This document shows positions 49,001-59,385 of a stretch of DNA of 64,000 nucleotides, piece after piece. Position 1 is the stretch's first letter. Every line of letters begins with the position of its first letter. The DNA is from Phoebastria nigripes (lineage: Eukaryota; Chordata; Aves; Procellariiformes; Diomedeidae): the NCBI GenBank assembly GCA_035582835.1, contig JAYKAV010001809.1, forward strand, positions 742,832-806,831. The letters run 5' to 3'. The notes under the pieces are model-generated. The model did not search any database. It had not been told where the DNA came from and was given only the letters and a program-made list of their open reading frames with translations. Position numbers and translations under genes: made by a program.

Positions 49001-52000
49001 TCTTTAATATAATTTTACAATCATTAATTTTTTCTTAATTGTAGGTAAAGAGAGGACATCGGTTCAATCACTGAAAACATCAAGAGATGCATCACCTTCA
49101 GGCTCCACAGCAGTACCTTCATCAAAGGTGAATTTTCTTTTTGAGTACTTCTCACCATGGTTTCAGACTGGTCATTGTTGTTGGATTTTTTCCTCAGCTG
49201 GAAGGAGATATTGTATGCAGCTGTTAAGGAAAGGAGCATCTTGAATTGCTCTGCAATCCAGCAGAGGATAGGTTTCCCTTATCTGGCAGGATGGTGCTGA
49301 TAATGCTGTGTATCTGATGATTCTGTATTCACTGTCTCATTTTAGGAGAAAGGGAGTTTTGTATGTATTTAAAATTGTCATTTTCCAAAGTCCGGAGTGT
49401 ACTAGAAAAGGAATGGCAAGGAGAAAAATGGGGAAGCAATTTTTAGGAGCAACAGGTCAATTGGACAAGCCTGTACTTGCACTGAACTCCATCCTTCAGT
49501 GATTCCTAAGCTGTGACTGGATTTGGAAACAGTGTGGTGAAGTGTCTGACTTACTGGGAAGATAATGTGANTAGCAGAGTTGGCTTGGAAGCAGGGCTGC
49601 TCAAGGATGTGGCAAGAATGATAGCGTTTACTTGGGAAGGCAGCCACGTTGCAAGACAGTTTGGTAAATGCTGTTTTACGTTCTAAATGATGCTGTTTAA
49701 TTTCCCATTAAAAAAATCTTGTGGGCTGAGCACCGACTACATAATCTTGCTAATTAGTTAAACGGACAGGCTAATAAACACTAATGAACAATCAGCATTC
49801 AATATTGTTCTGGCTGTCCTGTGGCAGCAAAAACATGCCTGTAAATTATATTTGAGGTTAAAATGAACACTTCCACAGGAGTATTTTCTCTAAATTGTTG
49901 AGAAATACTTTAATGAGAAATAAAGACACAATGCATTATATTGTTCTAAGTGAATAAGGTCCTGTTAAAAAGTAGCATTCGCCCTAAGTAGCATGGTGTA
50001 CCATCCTGGTTCTTGAGGTCTTTTTAATAAAAGCAGTGGAATGCTTAAACAAAAAAAAAAAATTGGAAGAAAGAAAGGTACTTTTTGTTGTGAGAAGGTG
50101 AGACTGAAGGAAATAATTAGGTGGGGAAGAAAATCAGGCTTTGGTTGTGCTATGTCATTCTAAGTACTTATCCCTTATGCAGCTCTTTTAGAACTGCTGT
50201 GCTAGGCATTAGGTAATTGCCAATGTCCTTAAGGGGGGAGGCAAGCGATATATTTTCAGCGATGTAAATAAGGAAAGTAAGATAAACGCTGTTACACACA
50301 ACTTACACTGATTTGGATTATAAAATAAACTTTATAATCAGTTCACCTATTTTGCTTACAGACTCAGCATCCTACAGCTTAATACCAAATCCTTGCTTAA
50401 TATGAACCTTTGAGAACAAGGAGGCATTGCAAAATCTCTTGCTCTCCTATTAATATGTAGTGTGAGCTTGAACTGTAAAGTATTCTTTAAATGTTTTGCT
50501 TTCTTCTTCAGTCAGGTCTGATCTATGCTGTATTGGGTTTTTTTGCCAGCAGTTTGCATATATCTGCTGGCAGTGGATATCCACTTGATGTAAGCTACAC
50601 AAAATGAAACTTTCTGTTTGATGGAAATCATTTCCCCAGACAACACAAATATTTATTGGGTATGCATCAGCTGCAGAAATGGAAGTATTTCAGTGACCTT
50701 TTATTGCTTTTCGCTCGAAGTCCCGAAATCTGCTTGTAATGTACTGTCTTGTGTCAGTGGAGCCTCTTGGGGTGATGGCTGGATTACACTGACCAGTTAA
50801 GAGATATAAATGCTTCACTGACATAGAAATATCGACAGAAAAAGTCTTGGCAAAACATGATGAACATCTCTAGGGCCAGGGTCTTACAATCTACTTAGAC
50901 TTGAGAAATTAGTTATATACTTTATTTTATAGATTAAAGGAGAATATTTTCAGTGCTCTAAGTTATAATTTAGCTTTGAAATACTTACAAAGGTATATGC
51001 TTCTGCAGCAATATCTCTTTTCACTGTAGTAACTATATGCGAATCTGAAAAGGTACTCTCATCTGTCTTATAGTTAATTTTTTACATATTCATGCATGTG
51101 AATTAATACATGTTGGTGTTATCTGATCTTAACCAGCTGTTTAATTGACTACGGCATGAAATCTTTTGTGTTTCTTTTTAATAGCTGTCTGGACTGCAAG
51201 CCTTGGAGGCTGTATCCAACATAATTAGAGCAAAAGGCAGATGTGTGAGACAGGGAAAGCTTCCCAGCAAAGATAGCAGAAAACTGACAGGTTTTTGCTG
51301 TTCTTATGTTATGCATAAGGTAAAAAAAGAAAAAAAGACACCTCTGTTTTGAGGCAGGGGGGGAAGTTTGGTTGTTTTTTACAAGATATACAAGGTTGTT
51401 CATTTCTTGCAAGTTTGCAGCCTAAGTAAATATGTTCTTGTTCTTCAGTTGTAGTGTACCTGTGGAAATACCATTACATAAAATGCACTCAGGATTTTTT
51501 AATACATATTTATTGACATGTGACCTATAGAATTAAATTTAGTGAGATTAAATTAAACAGACTCTTTTTGCTGTATTCCAGTAGATACTAGAGTGGTTAG
51601 TTTCTGTTTATGGCTTGTGGAAATATTCTAAGTCATGTGAGATTTTATTTATCTTCATTTCATGCAAAGCTCACTGTTGGTGACAAAGATACTGGTCTTT
51701 TCTTTTGTTAGTATTGGCCAGAGCTACATTTGAGGATAGGGAGAGATTCATAATAGTACCACAATATAAGATTTTTTGGCAGCTAGGGAAAAGTCAGGTT
51801 AAAGGTAAAAGTCAAGCATACTATGGGGAATAAGAACATGGCAGGAAAAAAACTTGGCAGCAGATAGTTGTAGTAAGACCAGTGTAAAAATAATTGTGTA
51901 GTTTGGAAAGGTGAGCTGGGCTAATTATTCTATGAATTATATTACCCCTTTCTTTTAAGAACCCTCTTCGTACCCCTGCATATTCAACTTTGTCACCTCC

Positions 52001-55000
52001 TGACTCCACTGGTTATAATTCTGTAATTTACAATTATAGAAAAGAGGGATTCCTATTTGAACACTGTGTTGCACTTCTCTTCTGGATTCAGATAAAGGTG
52101 GTGTCTTTATGATACAGAATCCTGGAAGGGTTCTGTGAATTGTATACTTATGGCATACCACAACACAAAGAGATGTTTGGATAATATTTCACTTGAGGTA
52201 AGCACAAAAGGTTTGAAGATGAAGCAGTCTTATTACAGGTCACAGTATTTGCTTCCTCTGGCCGTTTATGTCATTTGGAATGAACTAATGATAAGAGGGG
52301 GGCGTGTTGTTTTTTTTCGTTTGGTTTTTTGTTTGCTTTTTTTTGTCCATCTATTTGCTAAAGATGGAACAGGCATTGGGTAGAAATTGTGGTCTATCTT
52401 TTTTAGATATCCACCTTAGTGTTGCAGTTTTTAATACAACTAGAGTTGTATAGATTCTTGGATGGATGCTTCTATACATACAGTTGATTCAAATGAAATA
52501 CCCACGTATTAACAAGATTTATAAAGCTAGCTATTCCTAAAATGGTTTTGGTATGTGGGTATTTGTCATTGTCTGTTTGTTGCGCTGTTAGTAAAAGCCA
52601 AATTGTATTCTTAGAGAGAAATAAATTTTTAAATATTATTTATATGAGTATTTCCATCTGAAAAGGTAGATTAAAAGGCCATAAAGCCATGACTGACTCT
52701 ATTATAAATCATCAACGTTCCCCCCAAATAAAAAATAATGAATTTTAATGGAAGCAGCTCTGATCATGTAAAGTATGTATAAAATACTTTTTGTCCCTAA
52801 TTAGCTTAGGTTTTATACCCTACACAGTATTTAATAGTTTAGTTTAAATTTGTCACAACCTTTTATGCCTGAAAATCACATTGTATTGTTAGATCACTCC
52901 ACACTTGTATCTGACTTCTTAGTGCCCATTTGATCCATGTCTCTTTAAACTCAACTGGTCTCAAATAATTTTTCTGTTATCTCTGTCCCGTGAATTTAAT
53001 AAAACTGATTCTGAAAGTAAGGTGCTTTTTTTTAACATTTTACTGAACTTAATCGATTTATCTTTTTTTTCTCCTCTCTCTTTTTTTCTTTTTTTTTCTC
53101 TGCTCTCTCCCCACCCACTTTTCTTTTTAAAGAAATCAGTCAGCAAATGAAATAGCTTCAGCTTCCTTATTTCCTATTTTAAAATGTTTTGGGGATCTGA
53201 ATAACTGTTTATTTTAGTTTTGAAGATGTTTTGCCATGTGTAAGTATATTTCATGTTAAACCTTGACTATAATGTTTTTGTACAGGCCTTGGATAAGAGC
53301 AACAGACTATCGGAAAAAGAACTTGCAGAAGCTGCAAGCAAGTGGGCAGCTGAAAAGTCAGAGAAGGCCGATGAAAGCAATTTACCTGAAATAACAGAGT
53401 ATGATGTAAGACGAGTATTAATCGATTTATTTTAAAGTGTTACAACAATAGACTCTTGTTTTTCTGTACTCTCTGGAAAGGCACGTTTTGTAACTTACCC
53501 CTGAATTTGTCTGCCTATGCTATTAAATGTTTGTTGAAAGGGAGCGAGAGGGAGACTAAAGGCTTGTGATTTATTTATTTATTTATTTATTTATCTATTT
53601 ATTTATTTTTAAAAATTCACAAAACCAGAGTAGGTTTTGTTAGTCTAATTTGAATTCATGTTGAGCTACAACTGACAAAATAAGGCTCCAGATCTCCCAG
53701 GGATTCTCCAAGGAACTCTTGCACTAGTATAAGTATGTATGCCTACTGAACTTAAAATTAGCAAGGGACTTCTGAGTTAAAATACGAGTGTACATGTAAA
53801 ACATAAGACTAGAAGAGAAACTCTAGTTTATTGAGTTCAGTTCCATGCCGTGTCAGCCTGCCATGTCATGTATTCCTTTTCAGAAAGCAGTCCTCCTCTA
53901 TATTACAAATTAAGCTTTTGCCTTGGTACTGCAGTGGGTAGATATTTTTTCCACCCAGAACCTTTATTTCATCAATAATCAACATGAATTAATTGCCAGT
54001 TTATACCTATCTGTTCTTGCCCCGCCTTGTCTTCTACCCCTTGCTATATTGAAGTGTGATAATAGCCCTTTTCAGTCCTTGTTTTGTGATGCTGCTCTTG
54101 GATAGGATGTCTTTTTTGGATTCTGCTATGTTAGTGGAAGATGTATGTGTCATTTAAAACAAACCAAATGTCATGTAATGTCTTCGTAAAATAGTCTGTT
54201 TTAATTCTGTGATCATTTCATCTTCAACGTTCACTTTGCTTCAACTTTAGAGGCACTCTTACAAAAACAAAATAGTACCTACTTTACAAAGTCACGTGCC
54301 TTAAACTTTATAATTAATGGGTTTGTATTTTATATTTGTTCGTAAATAATTTGAGGGAAAATAAAAGCATCTTGGGAAGCATCAGATTTCCTCCTTGTGT
54401 TTCACACTTGTGGAACCTAAGGGCTAGATTAGAGAAATAAACTCACTGGATCCATATTTATCTGAACTTTTAAGTCCTGTCCATTGATGTAATGGCTGAG
54501 TGCATCAACAGCTTCTTGATACTGGACAGGAAGATCCAGTTGGATAAATAAACTGTTCATTTCCTGCCAGGAAAAAGAAATTAGAAAAAAAAAAAGGCNG
54601 GGGAGGGGTTGGAGCAAGGAAAAAGAAGCAGCAAACTGATCCAAGCATGAATGCCATATGGAGGAGAACATATGCATGGACATTTCTGAGAGGTTCAGGA
54701 GAGTAACAGTGAAGACAACTGTCACTCCTGTTCTTGATGAGGGGAAGGTAATGCAAGGGAGGAAAAGTGTGGGCCATATGGAGAAGAGTTGTTTAAAGCT
54801 TCCTCTGTGCCTCAGAGAAAATTGCAGTGGCAAAAAGATTGAAAATAAAGACAGATTCAAAATGAAACAATTGCAGTTGATTATGGCAGAGTCTGAGATG
54901 ATTTATTGACTAAGAAAGTGTGCTATAGGAATGCTAATGAAGGAGGTGAGGCATCTTATTCTGAGTCCTAGAAGAAAGGATGCTTCTCACCTCGATTAGT

Positions 55001-56192
55001 ACACTGTCATGTATGAATTGCAACAGTTTTTAACTTTTTCCAGTTCATCTTACATAGTGCTTAATAGTTGAACTTTGTGTTGCACTGAAATTTTTAGCAG
55101 CCTTTACTGCAGCATTTCATGATTTACTGCAGTAACAAGATTTGGGATGCAATCTTAATGGTTTATATTGCTGCTAATTTTTGAGCAGATGCTCATAGGA
55201 CCACGTAAGCTTCCCCCCCCGGTCTAATGCTTTTCTCTTTCATGTTAGTTAAGTCTTAAGATTCTCCACCTCTTTATTTTTGATAGTAGAAAATATTTTT
55301 ATGCATCTTCTTCAATTCTCAAATCTTATTTTAAAAAAAAAAATTACTACATTCTACAAATCTGTTCCATAATATTGGATTTAAATATGCTGTAGTAATT
55401 TCTTCTCTTTTTACATCTTCTATATAGACTTGTTGGAGTGGGAGTCTGTTTTCTTTGGGGCAGGGATACTGTCTTAATTTCTGTTTTAGAGGGAAGCTTA
55501 TGCAATTTTGGTACTTCAGTAAGATTTCTCATATTATCAGGAATCCTCTTAAGCACGTGTTTGCTTTTGCTATACAATAGGTATCTCTGTTCCTTTAATA
55601 TTAAACCTGTGGTCCTGAATGCTGAAAGAGTTCTTTCTGACAGCATTTTGATTTTGTCGATGCCTGTTTACCTTTGATTTTGTTACTTTTACCCTTTCTC
55701 AGAAAACTAATCCCACTTTCATTGTGGATTTTTCTTGCTAGCTGGTGTTATAAATATCACATATACAAGTTCCTTCTCAGCAGAAGGGCAGGTAAAGGTT
55801 ATCTGACATCATTGTCTTTACACAGTTAAGACTGAGTCACAGGTTTTTTATGATGTCATGTTTTCTACATGTTTAAAATCCGTATTTCTGTATCTGTTAG
55901 ATTGTAGCAATAATACTTCACTAATGGTCTTGATAAGCAAACTCACATCTAACTAAATAACTGTATTTGGGTTTTTATTTTTGCTCTCACACCTTGAGGT
56001 TTTTATTTTGCTCTCAAAACTGAATTTTTTTTTTTTTTTTTTTTTTTTAAGGCTGGATCTTCAGCTCCATTATACATCGAACAAACAGAGGAAACAGAAA
56101 CAAATATAACAGATAGTACGGAATTATATGAGGATGGCCAGCTTCTTGGCCGCTCAAAAGCTATTGCAACTAAGACAAAGGAGATTGAACAG
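21980..56192 (+). CDS. PPHLN1: PPHLN1, periphilin-1 (7 coding exons, 3' end outside window)
   Basis: Periphilin-1 is a subunit of the HUSH complex (with TASOR and MPP8). HUSH recruits SETDB1 for H3K9 methylation and silences retroelements and other long intronless transcribed DNA. Seven coding exons join in frame to about 309 residues. Order: N terminus starting [14 protein letters not shown]; an acidic/Arg/Tyr-rich cassette (residues 32-88); [12 protein letters not shown] (89 on); an Arg/Ser-rich disordered region (about 115-180) with many SP and RS dipeptides; a Ser/Thr-rich stretch; a conserved helical segment [20 protein letters not shown] (about 233-252); and an acidic Thr-rich segment ending [12 protein letters not shown]. 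The C-terminal helical domain that contacts TASOR is missing and lies past 64000. The start codon is split across an intron. All exon identities match the mammalian protein; residues about 176-195 are the most divergent. Reading frame is intact throughout. Confidence 0.95.
22072..25378 (+). other. PPHLN1 intron 3
   Basis: This 3.3-kb GT-AG intron contains a short TG repeat with an N near 22341, an N at 24033, three copies of GTAGCTRATGC (25022-25074) and a hairpin (25077-25110). No transposon was recognised. Confidence 0.8.
25022..25110 (+). repeat. Short direct repeats followed by a perfect hairpin
   Basis: Three near-copies of GTAGCTRATGC(TTA) start at about 25022, 25047 and 25064. They are followed by TTGAAAGTTTAAAG, a 6-nt spacer and the exact reverse complement CTTTAAACTTTCAA (25077-25110). 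The closing C-G pair extends the stem to 15 bp with a 4-nt loop. Confidence 0.85.
25379..25549 (+). CDS. PPHLN1: PPHLN1 cassette exon (residues 32-88)
   Basis: This 171-nt exon (57 codons, phase 0 at both ends) encodes [20 protein letters not shown], then a Tyr/Asp/Arg-rich stretch ending GPPHRG. It can be skipped without changing frame, and the mammalian gene has isoforms with and without it. The donor is placed after GGT to match the HRG-DESGY junction. Two other donors lie within 12 nt (C then GTAAGG, and AAG then GTGATT). The last would add Val-Arg-Lys in frame; the GTAAGG site would create an immediate stop. Confidence 0.9.
25550..26479 (+). other. PPHLN1 intron 4
   Basis: This 930-nt intron is AT-rich, with an N at 25637 and a T tract near 26041-26053. 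Nothing else was seen. Confidence 0.8.
26480..26541 (+). CDS. PPHLN1: PPHLN1 coding exon (residues 89-108)
   Basis: This 62-nt exon encodes [20 protein letters not shown] and ends with AG of the next Arg codon. It has a TTTTGCAG acceptor and a GTATTT donor. The sequence is near-identical to the mammalian segment. Confidence 0.94.
27584..27719 (+). repeat. T9A22 tract, about 80 unique bases, then A23 tract
   Basis: T9 directly abuts A22 (27593-27614). A short unique segment ends CCTCAATAAAA and runs into a second pure A tract (27697-27719). An AATAAA immediately preceding an A run suggests a retroposed poly(A) tail. However, no source RNA was recognised and the signal-to-tail distance is too short for an ordinary mRNA retrocopy. 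Confidence 0.6.
30476..30528 (+). other. PPHLN1: Candidate poison exon in PPHLN1
   Basis: A 53-nt segment is preceded by a strong pyrimidine tract and TTCAG and followed by GTAAGA. Read in the PPHLN1 frame it is open ([18 protein letters not shown]), but its length is not a multiple of three. Splicing to the next constitutive exon gives TGA at 44841-44843, upstream of several junctions, so transcripts including it should be degraded or encode a truncated protein. No transcript evidence is available. Confidence 0.35.
33488..33504. repeat. C17 homopolymer
   Basis: Seventeen consecutive C on plus (G on minus). The length is probably imprecise. Confidence 0.95.
35548..36089 (-). mobile_element. 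CR1 LINE, 5'-truncated, antisense to PPHLN1
   Basis: Read on minus, the element encodes the C-terminal end of CR1 ORF2 ([18 protein letters not shown], then [16 protein letters not shown] and [20 protein letters not shown]). A 3' UTR follows, and the element terminates in the CR1-type octamer repeat ATTCTATGATTCTAT at 35548-35562. It is about 540 bp and lacks the endonuclease and the reverse transcriptase core, so it is a dead copy. A TAG stop follows the codons LKGAY at about 35842-35844, where related copies normally continue in frame. CR1 is the dominant LINE of birds, which is the main clue to the organism. It lies antisense in an intron. Confidence 0.95.
37943..38202. repeat. A/C-only low-complexity block with G16 run
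   Basis: About 260 bases are almost entirely A and C on plus (CAAAC, CCAAA and AACC motifs; T and G very rare), interrupted by a 16-base G run at 38134-38149. The complementary strand is G/T-rich with many G3+ runs. Long open frames on both strands here (Lys/Pro/Asn/Gln-rich on plus, Phe/Gly/Trp-rich on minus) are composition artefacts. Confidence 0.95.
41145..41195. repeat. Perfect 17-bp inverted repeat (hairpin)
   Basis: CAGTTTCCCACAACATT (41151-41167), a 7-nt loop GCTGCTG, then the exact reverse complement (41175-41191). Outside a 2-nt bulge (41149-41150) the stem extends by AGCC/GGCT to about 21 bp. It lies in intron sequence away from exons. Confidence 0.9.
44791..45047 (+). CDS. PPHLN1: PPHLN1 coding exon, Arg/Ser-rich region (residues 109-195)
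   Basis: This 257-nt exon, phase 2 to phase 1, begins by completing Arg109 and encodes [20 protein letters not shown], then repeated SP/RS-rich sequence including [20 protein letters not shown]. The distal part ([14 protein letters not shown]) diverges from the mammalian sequence. The donor is CAAG then GTAATG. Failure to splice here adds NAGLMMRTG before a stop at 45077-45079, a possible short intron-retention form. Confidence 0.93.
45048..49044 (+). other. PPHLN1 intron after the RS-rich exon
   Basis: This 4-kb GT-AG intron contains a purine-rich patch at about 46850-47110 and a minus-strand open frame at 47669-47866 (see findings). No repeats were recognised. Confidence 0.75.
49045..49127 (+). 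CDS. PPHLN1: PPHLN1 coding exon (residues 195-222)
   Basis: This 83-nt exon completes a Gly codon, then encodes [20 protein letters not shown] and ends VPSSK. The acceptor is AATTGTAG and the donor is GTGAAT. The VQSLKTSRD core is shared with mammals. Confidence 0.93.
49128..53285 (+). other. PPHLN1 intron
   Basis: This 4.2-kb GT-AG intron includes an A tract (about 50050-50062), a 9-bp hairpin (50544-50572), a T/GT-rich patch near 52305-52345 and an N at 49571. No exon or transposon was recognised. Confidence 0.75.
50544..50572. repeat. 9-bp inverted repeat
   Basis: TGCCAGCAG (50544-50552), an 11-nt loop, and CTGCTGGCA (50564-50572). The stem is perfect; function unknown. Confidence 0.8.
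53286..53405 (+). CDS. PPHLN1: PPHLN1 coding exon, conserved helix (residues 223-262)
   Basis: This 120-nt phase-0 exon encodes [20 protein letters not shown] and on to [12 protein letters not shown]. It has a TACAG acceptor and a GTAAGA donor. The [14 protein letters not shown] stretch is among the best conserved parts of the protein and is predicted helical. Confidence 0.96.
53568..53610. repeat. (TTTA)n microsatellite
   Basis: About ten tetranucleotide units with one TCTA variant. Confidence 0.95.
54447..54563 (-). other. Exon-like antisense ORF of unknown identity
   Basis: On minus, a pyrimidine-rich tract and GGCAG acceptor precede a 117-nt frame that is open throughout and ends at a consensus GTGAGT donor. 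The encoded 39 residues begin [18 protein letters not shown] and end QINMDP. I do not recognise the protein. No partner exons were established on this strand, so it may be chance, a decayed gene fragment or part of an antisense transcript. Confidence 0.25.
56052..56192 (+). CDS. PPHLN1: PPHLN1 last coding exon in window (residues 263-309)
   Basis: This 141-nt phase-0 exon is preceded by a T22 tract and TAAG. It encodes [18 protein letters not shown] and on to [13 protein letters not shown], ending CAG before a perfect GTGAGT donor. In the family the next exon starts the C-terminal helical domain; it was not found before 64000. Confidence 0.95.
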
Positions 56193-57468
56193 GTGAGTCC
56201 TCTTGGCATTTTGTCACTGATACAGTACTTGTGTAATGATTTGGTCTGCTAGAAATATGTTGATTTATTTTTTCCTCCTTCTTGGAGCATAATATGAATG
56301 TAACCTGATTTCTTGAGATGATGTGATGATAACATCTCCATCTATTTAATTCTGAAGAAGCATGGCTTTTACTGCATGTGGGAATTAGTGGTAGTTTTCC
56401 GTAACTTTACATGCAACACCTGCTATTTTGCAAGCCAAGAAAATGACTGCTTCTTTGAATAATTGTTTTAAAATCAAATATAATACAGATAATTTCAAAT
56501 GTAATTAAAAAGTAAGGCTTTATGTGAGATCAAATTATCAAAAATTATTTTTACACTGTAATTTCCTTAACTGAAATTTGGGATTGAACACTAGAAGCTG
56601 CCTGTTGGTTTTTTGTTGTGGTGGTGGTGGTTTTTTTAGGGGGGTGTGTGTGTTTTGTTGGGTTTTTTTGTTTGGTTTTCTTTTAAATCAGCTTTGAATC
56701 TCAGTGCCTTTGTCATTCTCTCAAGATTAAGAACCTTTAAGTTTTGCTTTGACTACAGTGTTTTATATTTGGATGAGAGAGGGATATTGTGTTCAAAATT
56801 TGCATTCTTTTCTCTTTTGTGTTGAGTACTTGGGGATTGATTTAATACAAAACGAGTTCTATTACTCTTCTTGTAACATTGAGTTTTTGAGGAGGTTCAA
56901 TGGAAGTTTATTCATGTATTAGTCTTTAATATCATGTCACCTCACAGTAAGGAAATTATCTACAATAACCTTCATTTTCATTTGTCATAAACAATTGAAG
57001 TGTTTTGTTTCCATATTTTTGTTACTTTAAATGGAGAGTTTGGAGATTTTTCTGACGTAAATGGAACTATGCCCAACTCTGGAAATTGCATTTAAAGTTT
57101 ATAATTTGGGTGGGAGAGAGAGATGACTTTCTTCAAACTTGCTTTGATTTACAGTGTTTTCAGTGTATGCCTGGGATGGGTGGAAGGGAAATATAGATCA
57201 CTTTTCCCCCTTATGATTATCTCATAATAACATCTTCAAGAAAATAGGTCTCTGGTCTTGTTCGAGATAAGCTTATTCTAGGTCTTCGTTTTCCATCTTA
57301 ATTCTAGTGGCCTTTGTTCTGTTGCCTGTGAGCCCATTTCCTGTACTGTAATACTGTTCCTTTTTTCTGGACACTTGAAAAACAACTTTCTACTCAATTG
57401 TTTCTTTTTCTTTTTCTTTTAATGTTGACTTTGCATAATCATGTTCCTAGTGAGCATGGCTTTGCATG

Positions 57469-57530
57469 TGTGCTGGGTCTGGCTAAGATGGAGTTAACCA
57501 GAGCATGCTGTAACTATGAGGGTCATGATG
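57469..57530 (+). mobile_element. Possible avian ERV LTR 5' fragment
   Basis: The stretch TGTGCTGGGTCTGGCTAAGA followed by TGGAGTTAA resembles the beginning of common avian endogenous retrovirus LTRs (TGCTGGGTTTGGCTGGGATG-like). Similarity fades within about 60 bp, and no internal or coding region is present. This is from memory and not aligned. Confidence 0.3.
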
Positions 57531-59385
57531 CAGTTCGTTTATCCCTGCATGTCTGATCACCAGGTCATACATGGCCTAAATCAGCTACTACCAAATGCAT
57601 AAACTTCTGACTATTTAAAAATGACAAACTGAAAAAATAAAGACTAGGAGCAGATTTAAAAAAAAAAAGCTATTGTGATTATTTAGCCTGATGCTGGTGA
57701 ATCTGTGATTGGTTTATTTCCCACAAAGATCTACCATTTGGTCCTGAGGACAGGCTTATAGTGAAGACAGATGAAAATTTGGGCATAAAAAACAAATGTG
57801 GTTTTCAATATGATCTAATGTTATTATATTTGGTAGAGTTTGCAGTTATCTCTGGAAATCTGTATTATGTTCTGTAAAACAGAATACTGTTAGGAACTTA
57901 GCTCAGAAAAGCCTGAGGAATAACTTAAAAAGATTTGGATTTCATAGAACCAGTTTCTCCTGTTGTTGATTTGAATATTGAAGCTGTCAGCTTCCGCAGA
58001 ATTAAAATAAGATTTTAGAATGATACCAGAAGCATCTTCAATACATTTTATTCAACTGAACAAGTTTCCTATTTTTTTAATAAAATCAGGTACTGTGAAT
58101 TTGTTGAGAGCTAGACAAGATATGTATTTAACCGTTTAAACTTGAGACTGTAAAATGACGTAGGTGTTTTTCAGATAAATGTTTAAAAGTAACTTCTGCT
58201 TCAGCAATTAAAAAAAAAAATCCAGAAAATTTATTGTTATGGTAGTCCTGATGTTTTTCACTGTTGTGAAATACGGTGAATCTTCCTACTGTATATGGAA
58301 GCAGTCTCTCTGTAGAAATTTGTACACTATTCTGTTGACTTTGAGTTGTCAGTATCTAAAAGTAAATTTGATTTAATTCTGTGTGGCTTGAGTTCTCTGC
58401 CTTTGACAAGGAATGAGAGAGGGAGCAGAGAGTGGAATGGAAACTAAATTTGCAGTCCTGTGGTGAACTGCTTACTAAAGGTTCTTTGGATGAACTTCTC
58501 AATGTAATTTATACTGGTGTTACTACTGTTTAACTGAAAGTATGTTTCTGGTTTTTGCACAGTAAAATTAGTCCTTAACATGCAAATGTAATACTATCAC
58601 TAGTCATGCTGTATTGTTTATATAGATGTAACATTTAAATCTTAAAAGTGAACTGTAGGCTATATACTTTAGGAACAGGAAGACTGACTTGATAATGAAA
58701 TATAGAATACATTTATAAGAAAGCGTTTATATAATTTCTTTCTGATTATTTGTCTTGAAGACTGAAATAACAGCAGAAAAATTCTTTGTTCTATGGACTT
58801 TTTTCCAGTTCAGGTGTTTAAAATAGCTTCTGAATACCTAGTTTTAATGTATAATTTCTGGAATGTAATTTTGTGGAGGGATTACTAAAATAAAATACTT
58901 ATTGCAAAGAGTTACGCTGCAAAAATGGTGAAGCTGTAATCCTTCTGCAAAGCAAGATTCCTGAAAGATTGGTTTTCAGTCTTCACTGGATAGCTATTAA
59001 AGTATTTTAAATAAAGAAATAAATAAATCGGACGGTGTAGAAATAACTTATTGTGCCACTGGGTATGTGTCTAAGAATTGGTGAGGGTCCAGCTAGTGTT
59101 TGAGAAAGTGAGGTTTGATTAGAAGGCTTGACCCATCAGACCTCTTCTGCTTCTGTCTCCCAAGTTTTTCTGCTTTCTCTTGGAGCACCAGATCTAGTGA
59201 TGTTTGCTTTTCAGTTCATATTTATTCTCATCCTGATTCCCAGGTATTCCTTCTGTTCCTAACTCTTGATAAAGCCCTCTTTGCTTTGTCCTCTCCATAT
59301 CCATCTGTCTCCAAAGCTCCAACCAGGAAAAAGAGCAAAATTTTCCAAATACGTACTTTTACTTCATAGTATGGTACTATTTCAG

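Larger units (their letters stand above)
53406..56051 (+). other. PPHLN1 intron with TTTA repeat
   Basis: This 2.6-kb GT-AG intron contains a (TTTA)n microsatellite (53568-53610), an N at 54599 and a long T tract just before the next acceptor (56027-56048). A minus-strand exon-like ORF (54447-54563) lies here. Confidence 0.8.

Noticed and set aside
54429..54860. 143-codon minus-strand frame taken as a whole
   Set aside because: It runs through an intron-like T tract with an N. Only the 54447-54563 part has exon-like boundaries, so only that part was kept as a candidate.
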